The notes beneath the pieces were generated by a model. It ran no database searches, was not told the origin of the DNA, and saw nothing but the letters and a program-made list of their open reading frames with translations. Source: Cymodocea nodosa (Eukaryota; Streptophyta; Magnoliopsida; Alismatales; Cymodoceaceae). From it: 64,000 nucleotides of DNA. Below, piece by piece: positions 48,523 to 60,238 of this stretch; positions within the stretch are counted from its first letter, which is position 1; each line of letters starts with the position of its first letter. The translations under genes were made by a program, and so were the position numbers. Location of the stretch: positions 4,662,501 through 4,726,500 of the forward strand of contig CM072341.1 in assembly GCA_036874045.1 (NCBI GenBank), given 5' to 3'.

Positions 48523-50496
48523 TGTTTGGTTGTGAAAGATTAAATCAAACAACTTGTTTACTTTGTCTTTATGCTTATATCAATAATTACTTTTAAAAGT
48601 AAACTAACAACCTTTCACACAAATTAGATATTAATTCCAATTTGTATTTTAACTACAAGTGCACAATGTATATTGTATTTGTGTGCAAGTATAGGTCGAT
48701 CCCATATAGATTGAGTAAGAATTGTGTACTGTCCTGATTTTTATATTAGAGTTTATATGTTCAGTTAAGCACTCCGTTGAGTTACAGTTAACACAACAAA
48801 CTAAGTTCGTGGAGTTATAGCTAACTCAACGTACTAACCTCGTGGACTTAAGTTAACTCCACGAGCCTATCTTTTCAGTTAAATACTACTATTTACAAAG
48901 GAATCCGGCTAACCATTGGGCGATTCCATAGATTGTAAATAACATCAATTAAGCTCTTTAATGCTAGTTGATATTAGATTTATCATTAAGTAACACTAAC
49001 ATTCAGATATTTCAAACAGTAACCCTTAAAATCTTTATGTATCTGGAATGAATCAATTTCAGTAAACTATAAAACTATTTTCTATTTTCTAAATCAAACA
49101 AACATAAAGCATTCACAATACTGACAATGATAACATTAATCACGATACAAAACAAACAATACAACACTTAAATACTTAAATACTAAATGTAAACACAAAT
49201 AAGTTGTTGTTTTTGGTATTTTTGTTTTGATATGTTCATGAAAATGAGTGAAAGGTGAAATGTAAAAATCTCTATCGATAGTAAATAATTCCGTCACTAC
49301 ATGCGACATGATTACACCACTGAAAACTTAATCACTTACAATCTTGTCTCCTCTCCCTATAGAATCGCGAGTCTAGAATTGCAAGATGATCTCCTCAGCA
49401 TACTGGCATCAACCCAAAACCAAGGCTAGAAGCTTTATGTTCTCTTGAGATATGAGTTGGTGCTTGGTGAAAATGGCTTCCCTTCCTATGACACGATCAC
49501 TCCTCACAATGGTTGTCAAGGATCGTGTTTGGCTCGGAATCGACTCAACATCAGGAAAGTATCCTCACTGACCTCCAATGGTTGGTGATTATGGTGATGG
49601 TGGTGTGGAGCTTCAAGGAACTTCCAACGCTTCTTGCAGTTAGCGCGGTCCTCCACCTCTACACACACACCTTCTTCATCTTTTCTCCTTTTCTTTTATA
49701 TTTCTTAGTAGTAACTGCTTCTACTTAGATTTCCTTCATTCATATCAACAATGGTGATTTCTTCTTCCTTCCACGAGTGAATTCCTATGTGATACGTGCA
49801 ATTGTGGTTTTCCTTCGAATGTCCTATTTCTGTAACTGCTATAGTGGCATATTAGAAAATAAATGGTCCGTGGAGTTACAGATAACTCAACGGACTTACT
49901 TCATTGATTTAACTATAAAACACGTGCAATAAAGAAATAAGCTACTAACATAATGCGTTACCTTAGTGTGTATTCATGTAACTCAACGTGTACAGTTATG
50001 CTAACTTAATGAGTTAAACATGTGCATCTCACGTGATCTACTAAAGCATTTAAATTCAACACGTGCATAATTCTAACTTAACAAATTTAGATATTTCAGA
50101 CATTTAAGAACCTAACTATCTGATGCCCAGATGCATTTCAGATAGTTAATAGATAACTTAGCGAAAATCCACTTAAGTCATGCATTAAGGTTTCAACACA
50201 TGCATTCCAGGAAATAATAAAATATTCTTTTAAAGCATACTATCTGGTACATGCAGTATAACTCTCCGAAATAACAAAAAGTTCGGATACTTAAGAATTT
50301 TACAGCTTGCAATTTACTGACAATTCAGAAATATACTAAATTAACATTTATTCCCTGAAATTATGTAGATTCTTTCATTAAAGCTTATAACAGTGCAATT
50401 ATAACATAATGGCTTAATTCTCATATGATAAGCTAAATATTATGCAATTAACCATCATTTAACTGTTAATATTATGCACTTTTTCATTCTAAACAG
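48523..50496 (-). repeat. 5' LTR of element G (Athila-type), high-coordinate end uncertain
   Basis: It adjoins the tRNA-Asp PBS. Around 48650-48715 it has the AAGTGCAC ... GGTCGATCCCATATAGATTG phrase, typical of the 3' part of Athila/Tat LTRs. A less AT-rich block at 49300-49700 gives no credible gene. The portion 49910-50100 matches the copia A-family LTR (TAATGCGTTACCTTAGTG ... GAGTTAAACATGTGCATCTC). The segment ends where element D gag begins. I could not identify the second LTR copy inside the window. Confidence 0.6.
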
Positions 50497-52722
50497 TAAT
50501 TTATCTTTGTATGAAGGCTACAATCTTAACTGTCCTCCTTTATTTGATGGAATACATTTTGAATATTGGAAATATAGGACGATAGTCTTTCTTCAAAGTA
50601 TAGATCATAAGTTATGATTTCTAAACCATATACTCTGTTAACTACTCTTTATAATATTTAGATAGTTACTAAAAAAGAGAATGAAACTCTAAATGCAAAA
50701 GGCTTAAATATCTTATTTTGTGCATAAAGTTATGAACAGTTCAATAAAGTGTTGACATATAAATCTACTTATGAGGTGTGGCATGCAATAGAAGTTTCGT
50801 ATGAAGGTACTTCTCAAGTTAAAGTGGCTAAGATTAATATGTTAATTCAAAAGTATGAACTCTTTAAGATGTATGATAATGAAAGTATTTCTGAGATGTT
50901 TTCTAAATTCCTAGATATTATAAAATCTTTAAAATGCTTAGGCAAGAATTTTGAATAGAAGGATTTGGTGAGAAACTCTCAGATCCCTAAGTTTTAAATG
51001 GTCATAAAAAGTAATTACAATTAAGGAATCACGAGACTTAAATATCTATACTATAAATGAACTTATAAGAAATTTGACTACTTATGAAGTTTAATTAAAT
51101 GATTTCCTGAGTCATAATAAATTCAAATTGAAGAAAGAAATTATCTTCGAAATTAATTCAGATTTTGATATCTCAACTGATTCTGATGAGGACTTCATTT
51201 TGTTAACTAGAAAATTCAAGAAAGCATGGAAAACTAGGAGATAGCAAAGAAACAAAAATGACAAACCCTCAACATCAAAATCTCTGAATAAAAAAGATAC
51301 TTCATCTAAAAAGTATGTATGTTACAACTATAAGAAACCTAGATATCTTTCTCCAGATTGTCCTATAAGGAAAAATAAAAAAAAGTAGGACAAATCAGAA
51401 GAAGGCTTAGAAAACTCAAAAAAGTTTTATAAGAAAAAAGTTTTGAAAGTCACTTGGGATGATATGTTAGAAGAATTTGAATTTAAGGAATTATCGTCAA
51501 AATTTTCACATTCAAAAGAAGAAAAAGAGATAGAAGATGTTGCCAACGTGTGCTTCATGGTAGATGAATCTAAGGTAGTTTCTATCTTGAAAATCATTCA
51601 GATTTTGACTTTGATAAATTATTATGTGTTTATAATGCATTATTGCATAAACTTAAAGCTTGTAAATTGGAAAATAAGAATATTAGAAATTCCTTGTCCA
51701 TTGTGGAAGAAGAAAATTATTTCTTGTCTAAAACTTTAGGTAAATTTAAATGTGATAATGAAAAGCATGCTGCAAATTTGCATAGATTTAAATTTAATGA
51801 ATCTATTCTGCATGAACAAATATAGAATATAAATACTGAGAAATTAAAGATAGAATCTGAAAATGAAAAACTAAGAATCAACATAAATGATATTGAGTTA
51901 GAAATTGATAAACTAAAACTAAGAGAGCAAGAGTTAAATTCCACAATTGATAAATGAAATTTAAGTCAAACAAAGTTAAACAAACTAACTAGTACTCTAG
52001 GGGTGTCTTATAAATTTGGCTTAGAATTTGATTATCTTGAATACTTTGAATCTCAAGCCAATAAAAGATTTATTAGTTGCAGTTCAAGTAAATTTAAGAC
52101 TAAAATTCATTTTATTATGAAACAAGGTAATAGATACATAGAAATAGGTTCTTGAAGGGATGAATAATGCAATAATGATATAAATCAATGTAATTTATCT
52201 AAATATACTTCTAATATGACAATTAATGTTTTTAAAAGTCTTGTTTCATGTTTTGGAAATTCAATTACTAATGTTTCAAAAATCTAAAATACTTGTAGTA
52301 ATCTAGAAATTCAGAAACCTAAGCATGAAATTTAAAATATTAGTATTAGACCCATTACTAGTTCTACATGTTCTTTATCTAACAATTCATGTGTAGAAAA
52401 AGATTTTGTATGTATTGAAAATTTAAATACAAGTACAAAATCTTGGTATGATCTTATTGAACTATATGAGTATGACCAAAATGAATTAACATCCAATAAA
52501 AATTAGTTTGGTCTTAGTTATACTACATTTGAAAAAAAAAAGAATGTTTATGAAAGAAATAATTCTTTAAGTGAGTATAAAGCTAATGATAAATCAATAA
52601 TACTTACAAATAATAAGATTATAAATGAAAATGTTAGATTGTTCTTAAACGAAAAGAAGAAATATGTTTTTAATGAACTTGGTCCTCAAAGACATTGGGT
52701 ACCAAGAAATAGTTCTTCTTAA
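50497..52722 (+). pseudogene. gag: Element D gag, heavily decayed
   Basis: Recognisable blocks are PPLFDGIHFEYWKYR (50530-50580), EVWHAIEVSYEGTSQVK (50770-50825), a knuckle region with the second Cys lost (51318-51370), an acidic block (51460-51540) and a coiled coil (51640-51950). It ends at the TAA (52720-52722) in the same position as the gag stops of A and C. Confidence 0.85.
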
Positions 52723-54372
52723 TTTGTTTTTACAGGAGAAAACAATATCAAAATGGATTTTGGATAGTGGAGTATCAAGTCACTACATGACTAGACAGAA
52801 AAGCCTACTAACAATTTTACAAATGCTAAGAAAGAGTGTGTAATATTTGGAAATATAAGCAATGATAAAATCATATGTATAGGAAATGTTTAAATAACTC
52901 TTATTTGTGTTATTTCAAATGTACTATATGTAGAAAACCTAGGATTTAATCTGCTAAGTGTTATACAACTAATTGATAATAGATACTATGTACTGTTTGA
53001 AGATAAGATATGCAAAATTATTGATAAAATTATAGATGAACTTAAGTTTATTGCTAATAGAAAAGGTACTGTATGTATTTTATCTTTACCTTCTAGTGCA
53101 ATTGATTTAAATTCATATTTGCTAGTTGAAACTAGTGATGCATATCTTTGGTATAGAAGGATCAGGCATATAAGTATGAAACTATTGCATAAATTATCTA
53201 GTAAAAATTTAGTAAGAGGTTTACCAAAGATTAAAGACTCAAAAGATTTCATGTGTAATGCATGTGAGCTAGGTAAACTTCATAAAAACTCTTTTAAATT
53301 CAAAAATGATATATCAAGCAAGAGAGTCTTAGAACTTATACATATGAATCTTTTTAGATCAGCAAGAACTATGAGTCTTGGTGGTAAACAGTATGTATTT
53401 GTTTTAATAGACGACTTCTCTAGATACACTTGGGTATATTTTCTAGCATCTAAAATAGAAGTTTTTGAAAAATTTAAAATATTTTGCAATCTTGTTCAAA
53501 ATGAACAAAGTGTCTCTATTCAAAAACTTAGGTGTAATCATGGTACTGAATTTGAAAATGATTAAAAGGATATCTACTATAAAGATCATGACATTGACCA
53601 CAGATATTCTTTTCCAAGAGCACTTTGTCAAAATGGTGTTGTTGATAAAAAGAATTGATCACTTTAGGAAATGGTCATAACTATGTTAAACGAACATAGT
53701 TTACCTCAAAATCTCTAGGCTAAAGTAGTTAATATAGCTTGTTATATTATTTATAAAAGTCACTTAAGACCTCTTGTTAATAAAACTCCTTTTGAAATTA
53801 TGTATGGTAGGGTTCCAAAAATTTCCTATATAAAACCATTTGGCTATAAATATTTATTCTTAACACTAAGGATAAAAGGGATAAATTTTAAGCCAAAGCG
53901 AATGAAGGAATTTTTGTAGGTTACTCTATTAGAAGTAAAACCTATAGAGTTTAAAACAAGACTTCTAGAACCATAAAAGAAACTCTTCATGTGAGCTTTA
54001 ACGAAAATTCATTTAGAAAATCAAAATCTAAAGATGATAATGATGATATCATTAGTTTACCAAAAGAATTAGAGATTGATAAAGAGATTGAAGATTTATT
54101 TGAGAAAATTAGAAATATGAACTTGAATGATCAAATTGATGATCAAGGTGATACACTTTCAGATGTGGATGAGAATAATGAGGAAAATCATAGAAATTGA
54201 CGTTATTCTTCATCACATCCTATCACTTAAGTCATTGGTGATATTAATAAAGGAATTAAAACTAGAGCTTCATTAAATTTAAATAGTATGTATATATTTG
54301 TTTCTATGGTGGAACCAAAGAATATAGATGAAGCCATATCCAATGAAAATTGGATATTAGCAATGCAAGATG
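52723..54372 (+). pseudogene. pol: Element D protease-integrase remnant
   Basis: Protease reads WILDSGVSSHYMTRQ with one inserted codon. Integrase shows YLWYRRIRHISMK (the first His of HHCC lost), CNACELGKLHKNS, VLIDDFSRYTWVYF and a decayed QNGVVDKKN. The terminal MVEPKNIDEAISNENW segment marks the approach to RT before the E LTR at 54373. Confidence 0.88.
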
Positions 54373-55863
54373 TGTTAGAACCCTTATGTTTTGATAATGT
54401 AAAAATCCATGTGAGGAATCAAGTTGTATTTCATAAGATAGTTATAGAAGATAGTTCAGTTAGCTGCAGGTTAGAAGAAGGAATTTTTAAAAAGTTCCAA
54501 GAGAAACTATCTGAAAGAGGAATAGTTTCGGAAGGTTCTAGGTAAAACTATCCAAAAGGGAAAAGAGCTTTGAAAACTTTGAAATAAAGTTTCGGAAGGT
54601 TTCAAGAGAAACTATCTGAAAGGCAAATGTTTTTGGAAGGTTTCAAATGGTAAACCGAAACTAGAGAAAAACATGTGCAGAACTTAAAGTATCACGTGAC
54701 ATAGAGAAAAATAACTGTTCAAGATATCAAATACTTTCAAAAGGATCTTTCAGAAGGTTTGAAGTGAAACTATTCGGAAGTCAAGTCATTTCAGAAGGTT
54801 TCAAATTCAAGGAGTTCAAACTTCAGGAAACCTTACATGACAAAATTAAATATTCATGTGACAGGTATAAAAAGCCTTTGGAGAGTTTAAGAAATGATTT
54901 TGGAAGGTTTCAAATGAAACATTCTAAAAGATAGAATAAATCGAAAGGTTTCAAGCTAAATGTCTGAAATACAATTAAAACCATGTGCCTAACTTAAATC
55001 TCACGTGACAGGAATATGAGAGTAACTATTTGACCCTTCGAATAGTTTCAAAGATAGTTTTTGGAAGGTTTCAACATGAAACTATTCAAAAATCTAATAA
55101 AATTGGAAGGTTACAAAAAGGTAGTATATTAAATGATAACTTTCTATTTATAGAACTAGTAGATCAGTAAGTATAGTAGAATAAATCTGTTAAAGAGAAA
55201 TATGATTGTTGGATTTACAAATATAAATACAACTAGATTATTGAACAACAAGTAGAGTTGAGAAAATAGAGATACATAGAATATACATTGTAGATCCTCT
55301 TCCATTACAGAAGAAAATATACTTCAAATCATATACAATAGAGAATAGATTGAGAAAGTTGAATTCAAGAGAAGATTCTCAAAGCTCTCCATGCATTGAA
55401 AGTCTGGTCTAAGAAGGATCATTGGTTCATGGCTTCAACTAGAAAGCTGCACACTGTGTTGGTTTGAGTTTTGACTTAAAAACTCAAAGAGATTGGTTGC
55501 TGAGTTTTGACTTGAATGCTCTAGGTTGGTTTGCTAAAGTTTTGACCTAAAACTTCTAAGAGGTGTTGGTTGGAGCTACAACAAGAAAGTTCAAGTGAAT
55601 GGTTGGTACTTGCTTCGATCTGAAAGTAAGTATATGTAAGTGTTTGAACACTTAGTAAAACTCAAGTGATCCTTGAGGGTGGACTAGCCAAGTTGGTGAA
55701 CCACCTAAAAATTCCTTGTATTCTTATTTATGTTTTCCACTATGCATGATTTATTTACCTATTTAATACTTGTGCATATTGATTAATCAAATAAGTTAGA
55801 AAAGCTTAAAATGACACATAGATCACCATTCACCCCCCTTTAGTGAGCCATTTGGTCCTAACA
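54373..55863 (+). repeat. 5' LTR of element E with an inverted-repeat motif array in U3
   Basis: U3 (54500-55110) repeats a phrase close to TTCGGAAGGTTTCAA, followed by GAAACTATCTGAAAG, about eight times with irregular spacing. Each unit can pair GGTTTC with GAAAC. A few CACGTGAC-type sites are interspersed (54693, 55002). The R/U5 end shares GGTGGACTAGCC and GGTGAACCACC with the LTR at 1-845. Confidence 0.85.
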
Positions 55864-55975
55864 ATTGGTATCAGAGTAGGTTGATCTCATTTTATAGATT
55901 TAACCATCTGAGATCATGACATTAATTCATAGAGAGGGTTAGAATATCTATCATCCACCCATGTTTCATGGTAAC
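54373..55975 (+). mobile_element. Element E: 5' LTR, PBS and gag start, interrupted by element F
   Basis: The LTR (54373-55863) has TGTTAGAACC...GGTCCTAACA termini. A TTGGTATCAGAG primer site follows at 55865-55876. The first internal codons near 55917-55975 resemble a copia gag start (a PPMFHG-like segment). Element F then inserts at 55976. The remainder of E lies outside the window. Confidence 0.87.
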
Positions 55976-57740
55976 TGATAGGAAATGTTTATACTTAAGA
56001 GGGGGGTGAATTAAGTATCATGCAAATTTAGTAGTATATTTGGTCCCTTTTTAAATCTAGGTAAAGCGGAAATAAAATAGAGATTAAAACACACAAACAA
56101 TTTATAGTGGTTCCCCTCAACCTAGGTACGTCCACTCCTTGAGTCCTTACTTAAGAATTCACTATCCTTAGGAGTTTTTGGTTCACTCAAAACCTAGTGT
56201 CTCTAGCTTTAATCAAAAGCTAGATCAACTTTAACAAGGCAGTGATCCTTTGTCAAGTTCTCCTTCTAACTATATGAACCCTTGCATAGGTACTGTGCTA
56301 ACTATACTAGCCTATGTATAGTTATCTACACAACTTTACGTGCTCCCATAAAGTTCCTCTAAAACTCTTTTGAAAGAATACCTTTCAGAGTTTCTTCCAC
56401 AACATCCCTTGTGAATAAGTTCTCTTTTTTAATTAAATGATTTAATGCAAAGAGGAATTAATCATGAAAGCATAAACATAATACAACTTTCCTCTTGTAG
56501 ATATGGCAACACTTAAATCTTTAAGTAATTTCTTTGTTGCTTCGGAGTTCCTTTTGATAACTTTTAGCTTAAGTTCTTCATGTATCTTCAAGTCTTCTTA
56601 GAATTTTCTCTCTAGAGTTTTTGCCAAAAGGCAACTCACTTACAAACATTGATTTTACTCAATTTATATTTCATTGAGAAAATATAACTATTTGCACACA
56701 ATCCTACAACACGTTCTTTCTCTTCTAGATTTTCTGCAACTACTTACTACATGATTGTTGAGACATAATTGGTTCGTGAAGTTAGCAAAACTCAACGAAC
56801 TTACTCCGTAGACTTAACAATAACTCAATAGACCTACTTCGTGGAGTTAGCTTTACTCAACGAACTTACTTTGTGGACTTAACTATAACTCAATGGATTT
56901 GCTTCGTGGAGTTTACTTAACAGACTTACTTCGTCGACTTAACTTTACTCAATGGACTTACTTCGTGGACTTAACTTTTTCTGAACCATAATCTTTTAAT
57001 CTTGTCTTTTTCAAATCGATATCTAATTGCCATATATAAATATTTTGACCGAGTCTTTTGTAATATGGTGAAACGTGTGTATGTTTACATGCGTGCCATG
57101 TGTCATCTGCAAAACAATTAATCCTGCACCAAAACTTTGATTAAATAAAACTATAATAATTAAATGCATTCATCAAAGTCCTAACATTACGACCCTTCAT
57201 AGAGTTATGCCCATAACTTTACGAACTTATGCAAAGCAGAATATTACGAACATCCATAAACTTATCTCCTTAACTTTACAAACTCCTACAGGTTGATACG
57301 TGTAAAATATAATTCTATATCTTTTTATAAACTACCTATGCTAGACTTATAACTTTACGAACCCCATTAGGAAATAACCTTATGAAGGTTCGTCAAGTTA
57401 TCCTAATAACCTTATAGATTCTATATATCATAAGTTTATGAAGGTCCTTAACGTTAAAGTCATATCTTTATGAACTTAAGACTTAACTTATATAAATCCA
57501 TAACTTTACAGTTGTTCATCAATTTATCATCTTAAGTATATAAGTTGCCGTAAAATTATATACTAAAATTAAATTTAGAGTTTTAAACTAGAGTTATAAG
57601 TCAGATAAATTTCCGATTATACTTAAACATTATGTACTTGATATTATTTATGAAATTCATCATTTTGCATACTTTAAAAAATCATTTTATCACTCATCAA
57701 AATCTATCAATATTAATGAATAAGAACATTATCCTTAACA
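55976..57740 (-). repeat. 3' LTR of element F
   Basis: TG...CA termini, 1765 bp, with the GAGGGGGGTGAATTAAG end shared in style with other families. It holds a 33-bp-period array (56771-56985) and a looser series of ATAACTTTACGAAC motifs (57180-57520). Confidence 0.82.
56771..56985. repeat. Minisatellite-like array, about 33 bp x 6.5, in the element F LTR
   Basis: Units follow TCGTGGAGTTAGC...TTTACTCAACGAACTTAC and TTGTGGACTTAAC...TAACTCAATGGATTTGC, alternating in register. Each unit carries a GGAGTTA...TAACTC-like inverted pair. The phrase resembles the AACTCAACGAAC motif of the A-family LTRs. Confidence 0.75.
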
Positions 57741-57985
57741 ATCTCCCCCTTTTTGATGATGACAAAACTTTTCAAATAAGTCAAACATGCAATAAGAAAT
57801 TTAACATTTCATAAACATTTAGCATTTAACATACTCATTTTACTTCCTAAAATAAAATTCAAACCATTTAGGCAATCATTTGATTCAACATATTTGAAAT
57901 GTAACTTCTCCCCCTTTTTATTATTTCAAAAAGTAAACAGGTACAAATGGTTTTACATTACATGAATACAAGTGAAGATTTGCAA
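57741..57985 (-). other. 3' UTR of element F with two polypurine tracts
   Basis: The main PPT complement TCTCCCCCTTTTT is at 57743-57755, and a second (CTTCTCCCCCTTTTTA) is at about 57907-57922. No gene. Confidence 0.7.
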
Positions 57986-60238
57986 CTACAACTTGTCTTT
58001 TAAGTTTTCAATATCTGCCTGCATTATTGCCATTGTTTTTTTTGTAGTTGTTTGATCCTTGCAAGTAGCAGAAGGTTAGTTGAAGATCTATCTTCAAAAG
58101 AGGAGGGTTCTATCTGTGTATGTGTTTGATCTCCTGAAGTAGATGGTACTATGGTAATTGATTGTCTATAAGTTGATGTAGTGTCATTTACTGCAAATTG
58201 TGTAAAATCATTTATAGTCAAATACCTTGACCTTTGCTGACAGATTGTCCATTTGGCCAAAGATAAAGATCCACTTAGTAATCTATATATGGCATCTCCA
58301 AAAAATAATTTTGTTTTGACATATTTCAGTTTGGAGTTAAATACCCTATACCAATTTACTTGGATCATGTTCATGACAGCATAAGTGACCAATTTAACAA
58401 ACTGGCTTAATTTCAATTCATGCCCTTACCTTTGATATATTGTTCTTATAAGAACAAAGGCAATAATTGAACTTTTCCATTAAGATATTTCATTTTGTTT
58501 AATAGTGGAATTGCAGGATCTATGCAAAGACATGATTTAATATCTAAATCTTTCCAACCTAAGCCAACTGTAGTTTTTAAAATTTCCAAAATAGTATTTC
58601 TTAAACCTAGCTACTGATAACATAGTTCAAGACATAACTCAATATCTTATTCTTCAATGTTGGTTATCAGTCGGCCTTCCACTTCAATTAAATTACTATA
58701 AAATACAAGTACTAAACCATTGATATAAGAAAAAATATTTTCTTCTTGAAAATCTTGATTAGCCCTTGAAATTCAAATAATCCATAGATGTCCTACAATT
58801 TTCTCCAGTCTATAGGTCTGCTATAAAGTATGTCAGAAGATTTATAGACCTTATACTTCTCTTGAGCTGCTTGATTTTGGAAGTATAGTGGAGAAAATTC
58901 TATATCAGGAAATTGTTGAAGTGGTGATTTTTCTATTAACTCAACTAGTCTTTGAATAGTCTCTTCAATATGAGTTCCAAATGATTCGTCTTTATGTTGT
59001 TATTCAATAATTGGAGGAGGGATTGTTGTATGTGTTGAATCGTGACTATAAGTAGTATATCTATGATCTACATTAATACCCTCATCCATTGGTGTAGTGA
59101 TATTCACAAAAGTATCCTATATACTTGTTTTTGTAATATCAGCTAATGGAGATTTTGCTATTTCTGTATTTTCAAAATCTATACTATCTATAAGCTCATT
59201 CAAAATTTCTCTAATAATGACAGCTAGATTGATTGGAGAAGGAGTAGGAATCACTAGGTCATCAAAATGTGGTTGTGAAGTAGTGGATTGACTAGAAGAA
59301 GTTGCATGGGAACTTATTGTTCTCATCTTGTGAGTGTAAGTTTGAGGAAATTGTTCAAACTTCCTTTTCCTAATAATCAAGGGAAGTTATTCTTCGTCAT
59401 CACTTTCTTTGTGTCCTTCAACTAGACCTTTTAATTTTCTACTATTTTCTATTTCAAACTACTTCTTTTTCCACTTTCTATATTGAATTCCTTCTCTTTT
59501 CCATTTGTCAAATTCTTTGGAGGCTGCCATATGTGCTTCTTGTATTGATAATTTTGCATCCAATAGAATTTTGACAAAGTTTGCAAATAACTGCCTTTCA
59601 TCTTGATTTTCAAGAGTGTATGGTAGAGTAGTATCTTGTACTGTATTATCTCCTATAGCATCTTCAGCTTCAATTTGATTCTTTCTGCACTAATCAAACT
59701 CAATAGAAGCTTGATATTTGGCAGTTGATAGATCCTCTCCAACTACTAATAATAAATGTACTATCTCCTCATATCTAGGTTTATCAAACAGTAAATGAGG
59801 AGTGAAGAACAATGGTGCTTCTTCCCATTCTTCTTTAGGAGCATTTTTCTGTGATTGTTTAACTATACATTGTCCATATTCTATGTTTTCAAATTTATAA
59901 GTTTTTCTAGTAGCTTAAACATATATTTCCTGTTGAATCTAGAAAATAGATTTCTTTTTAATCAGTTCATGAGCTACTGTATTGAGAGGTTGTAAAGCTT
60001 TTTCTTTTGCTACCTCTTTTTCAATGACTCTTTTAACTTTAGTAGCAAACTCTTTAGTTGACAAAATATTCTCTAAGTTACACAACCTAGTTATTTGACA
60101 ATATTGAATGTGTAACTGTTCCGTCTATTTTACCATGTCAGACTTTTTCAACCTTTTGTCATTATGCCAATACGCTGCAACTTGATGAAAAATAGTAAAA
60201 TCTACCTTGCTTTCCTAGTCTAAAGATCTTTGAGCCAT
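57986..60238 (-). pseudogene. Element F ORF3, diverged homologue of the A-C ORF3
   Basis: The probable start is MAQRSLD at 60238. Recognisable parts are a Lys/Glu coiled coil (59950-60200), a Ser/Thr/Pro-rich linker (59117-59380) and the conserved C-terminal region 58024-58416, with MNMIQVNWYRVFNSKLKYVKTKLFFGD and LSLAKW. These align with QINWFDVFTSQLQHMSSKLFYGD and LNLSDW of element A. A short terminal helix ends at TAG 57986. Stops and frame changes are numerous. Conservation of the same core across diverged families argues that ORF3 was under selection in the ancestors. Confidence 0.65.

Larger units (their letters stand above)
50497..54372 (+). mobile_element. Element D: 5'-truncated copia fragment, same family as A-C
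   Basis: Homology to element A starts abruptly inside gag (after MATG, at TTATCTTTGTATGAAGG), with no LTR, PBS or leader. It runs through gag, protease and integrase to the start of RT, where the family-E LTR interrupts it. Many stops and indels make it the most decayed of the gag-pol copies. Confidence 0.88.

Noticed and set aside
48531-48618. 88-bp segment bounded by TGTGAAAG and CTTTCACA as a MITE
   Set aside because: The inverted ends are only 8 bp, no target duplication is visible, and the segment lies within the end of the Athila LTR.
49513-49728. Plus-strand ORF of 71 codons in the less AT-rich block
   Set aside because: It lies inside the Athila LTR, has no recognisable domain, and the block is better explained as LTR R/U5 sequence.
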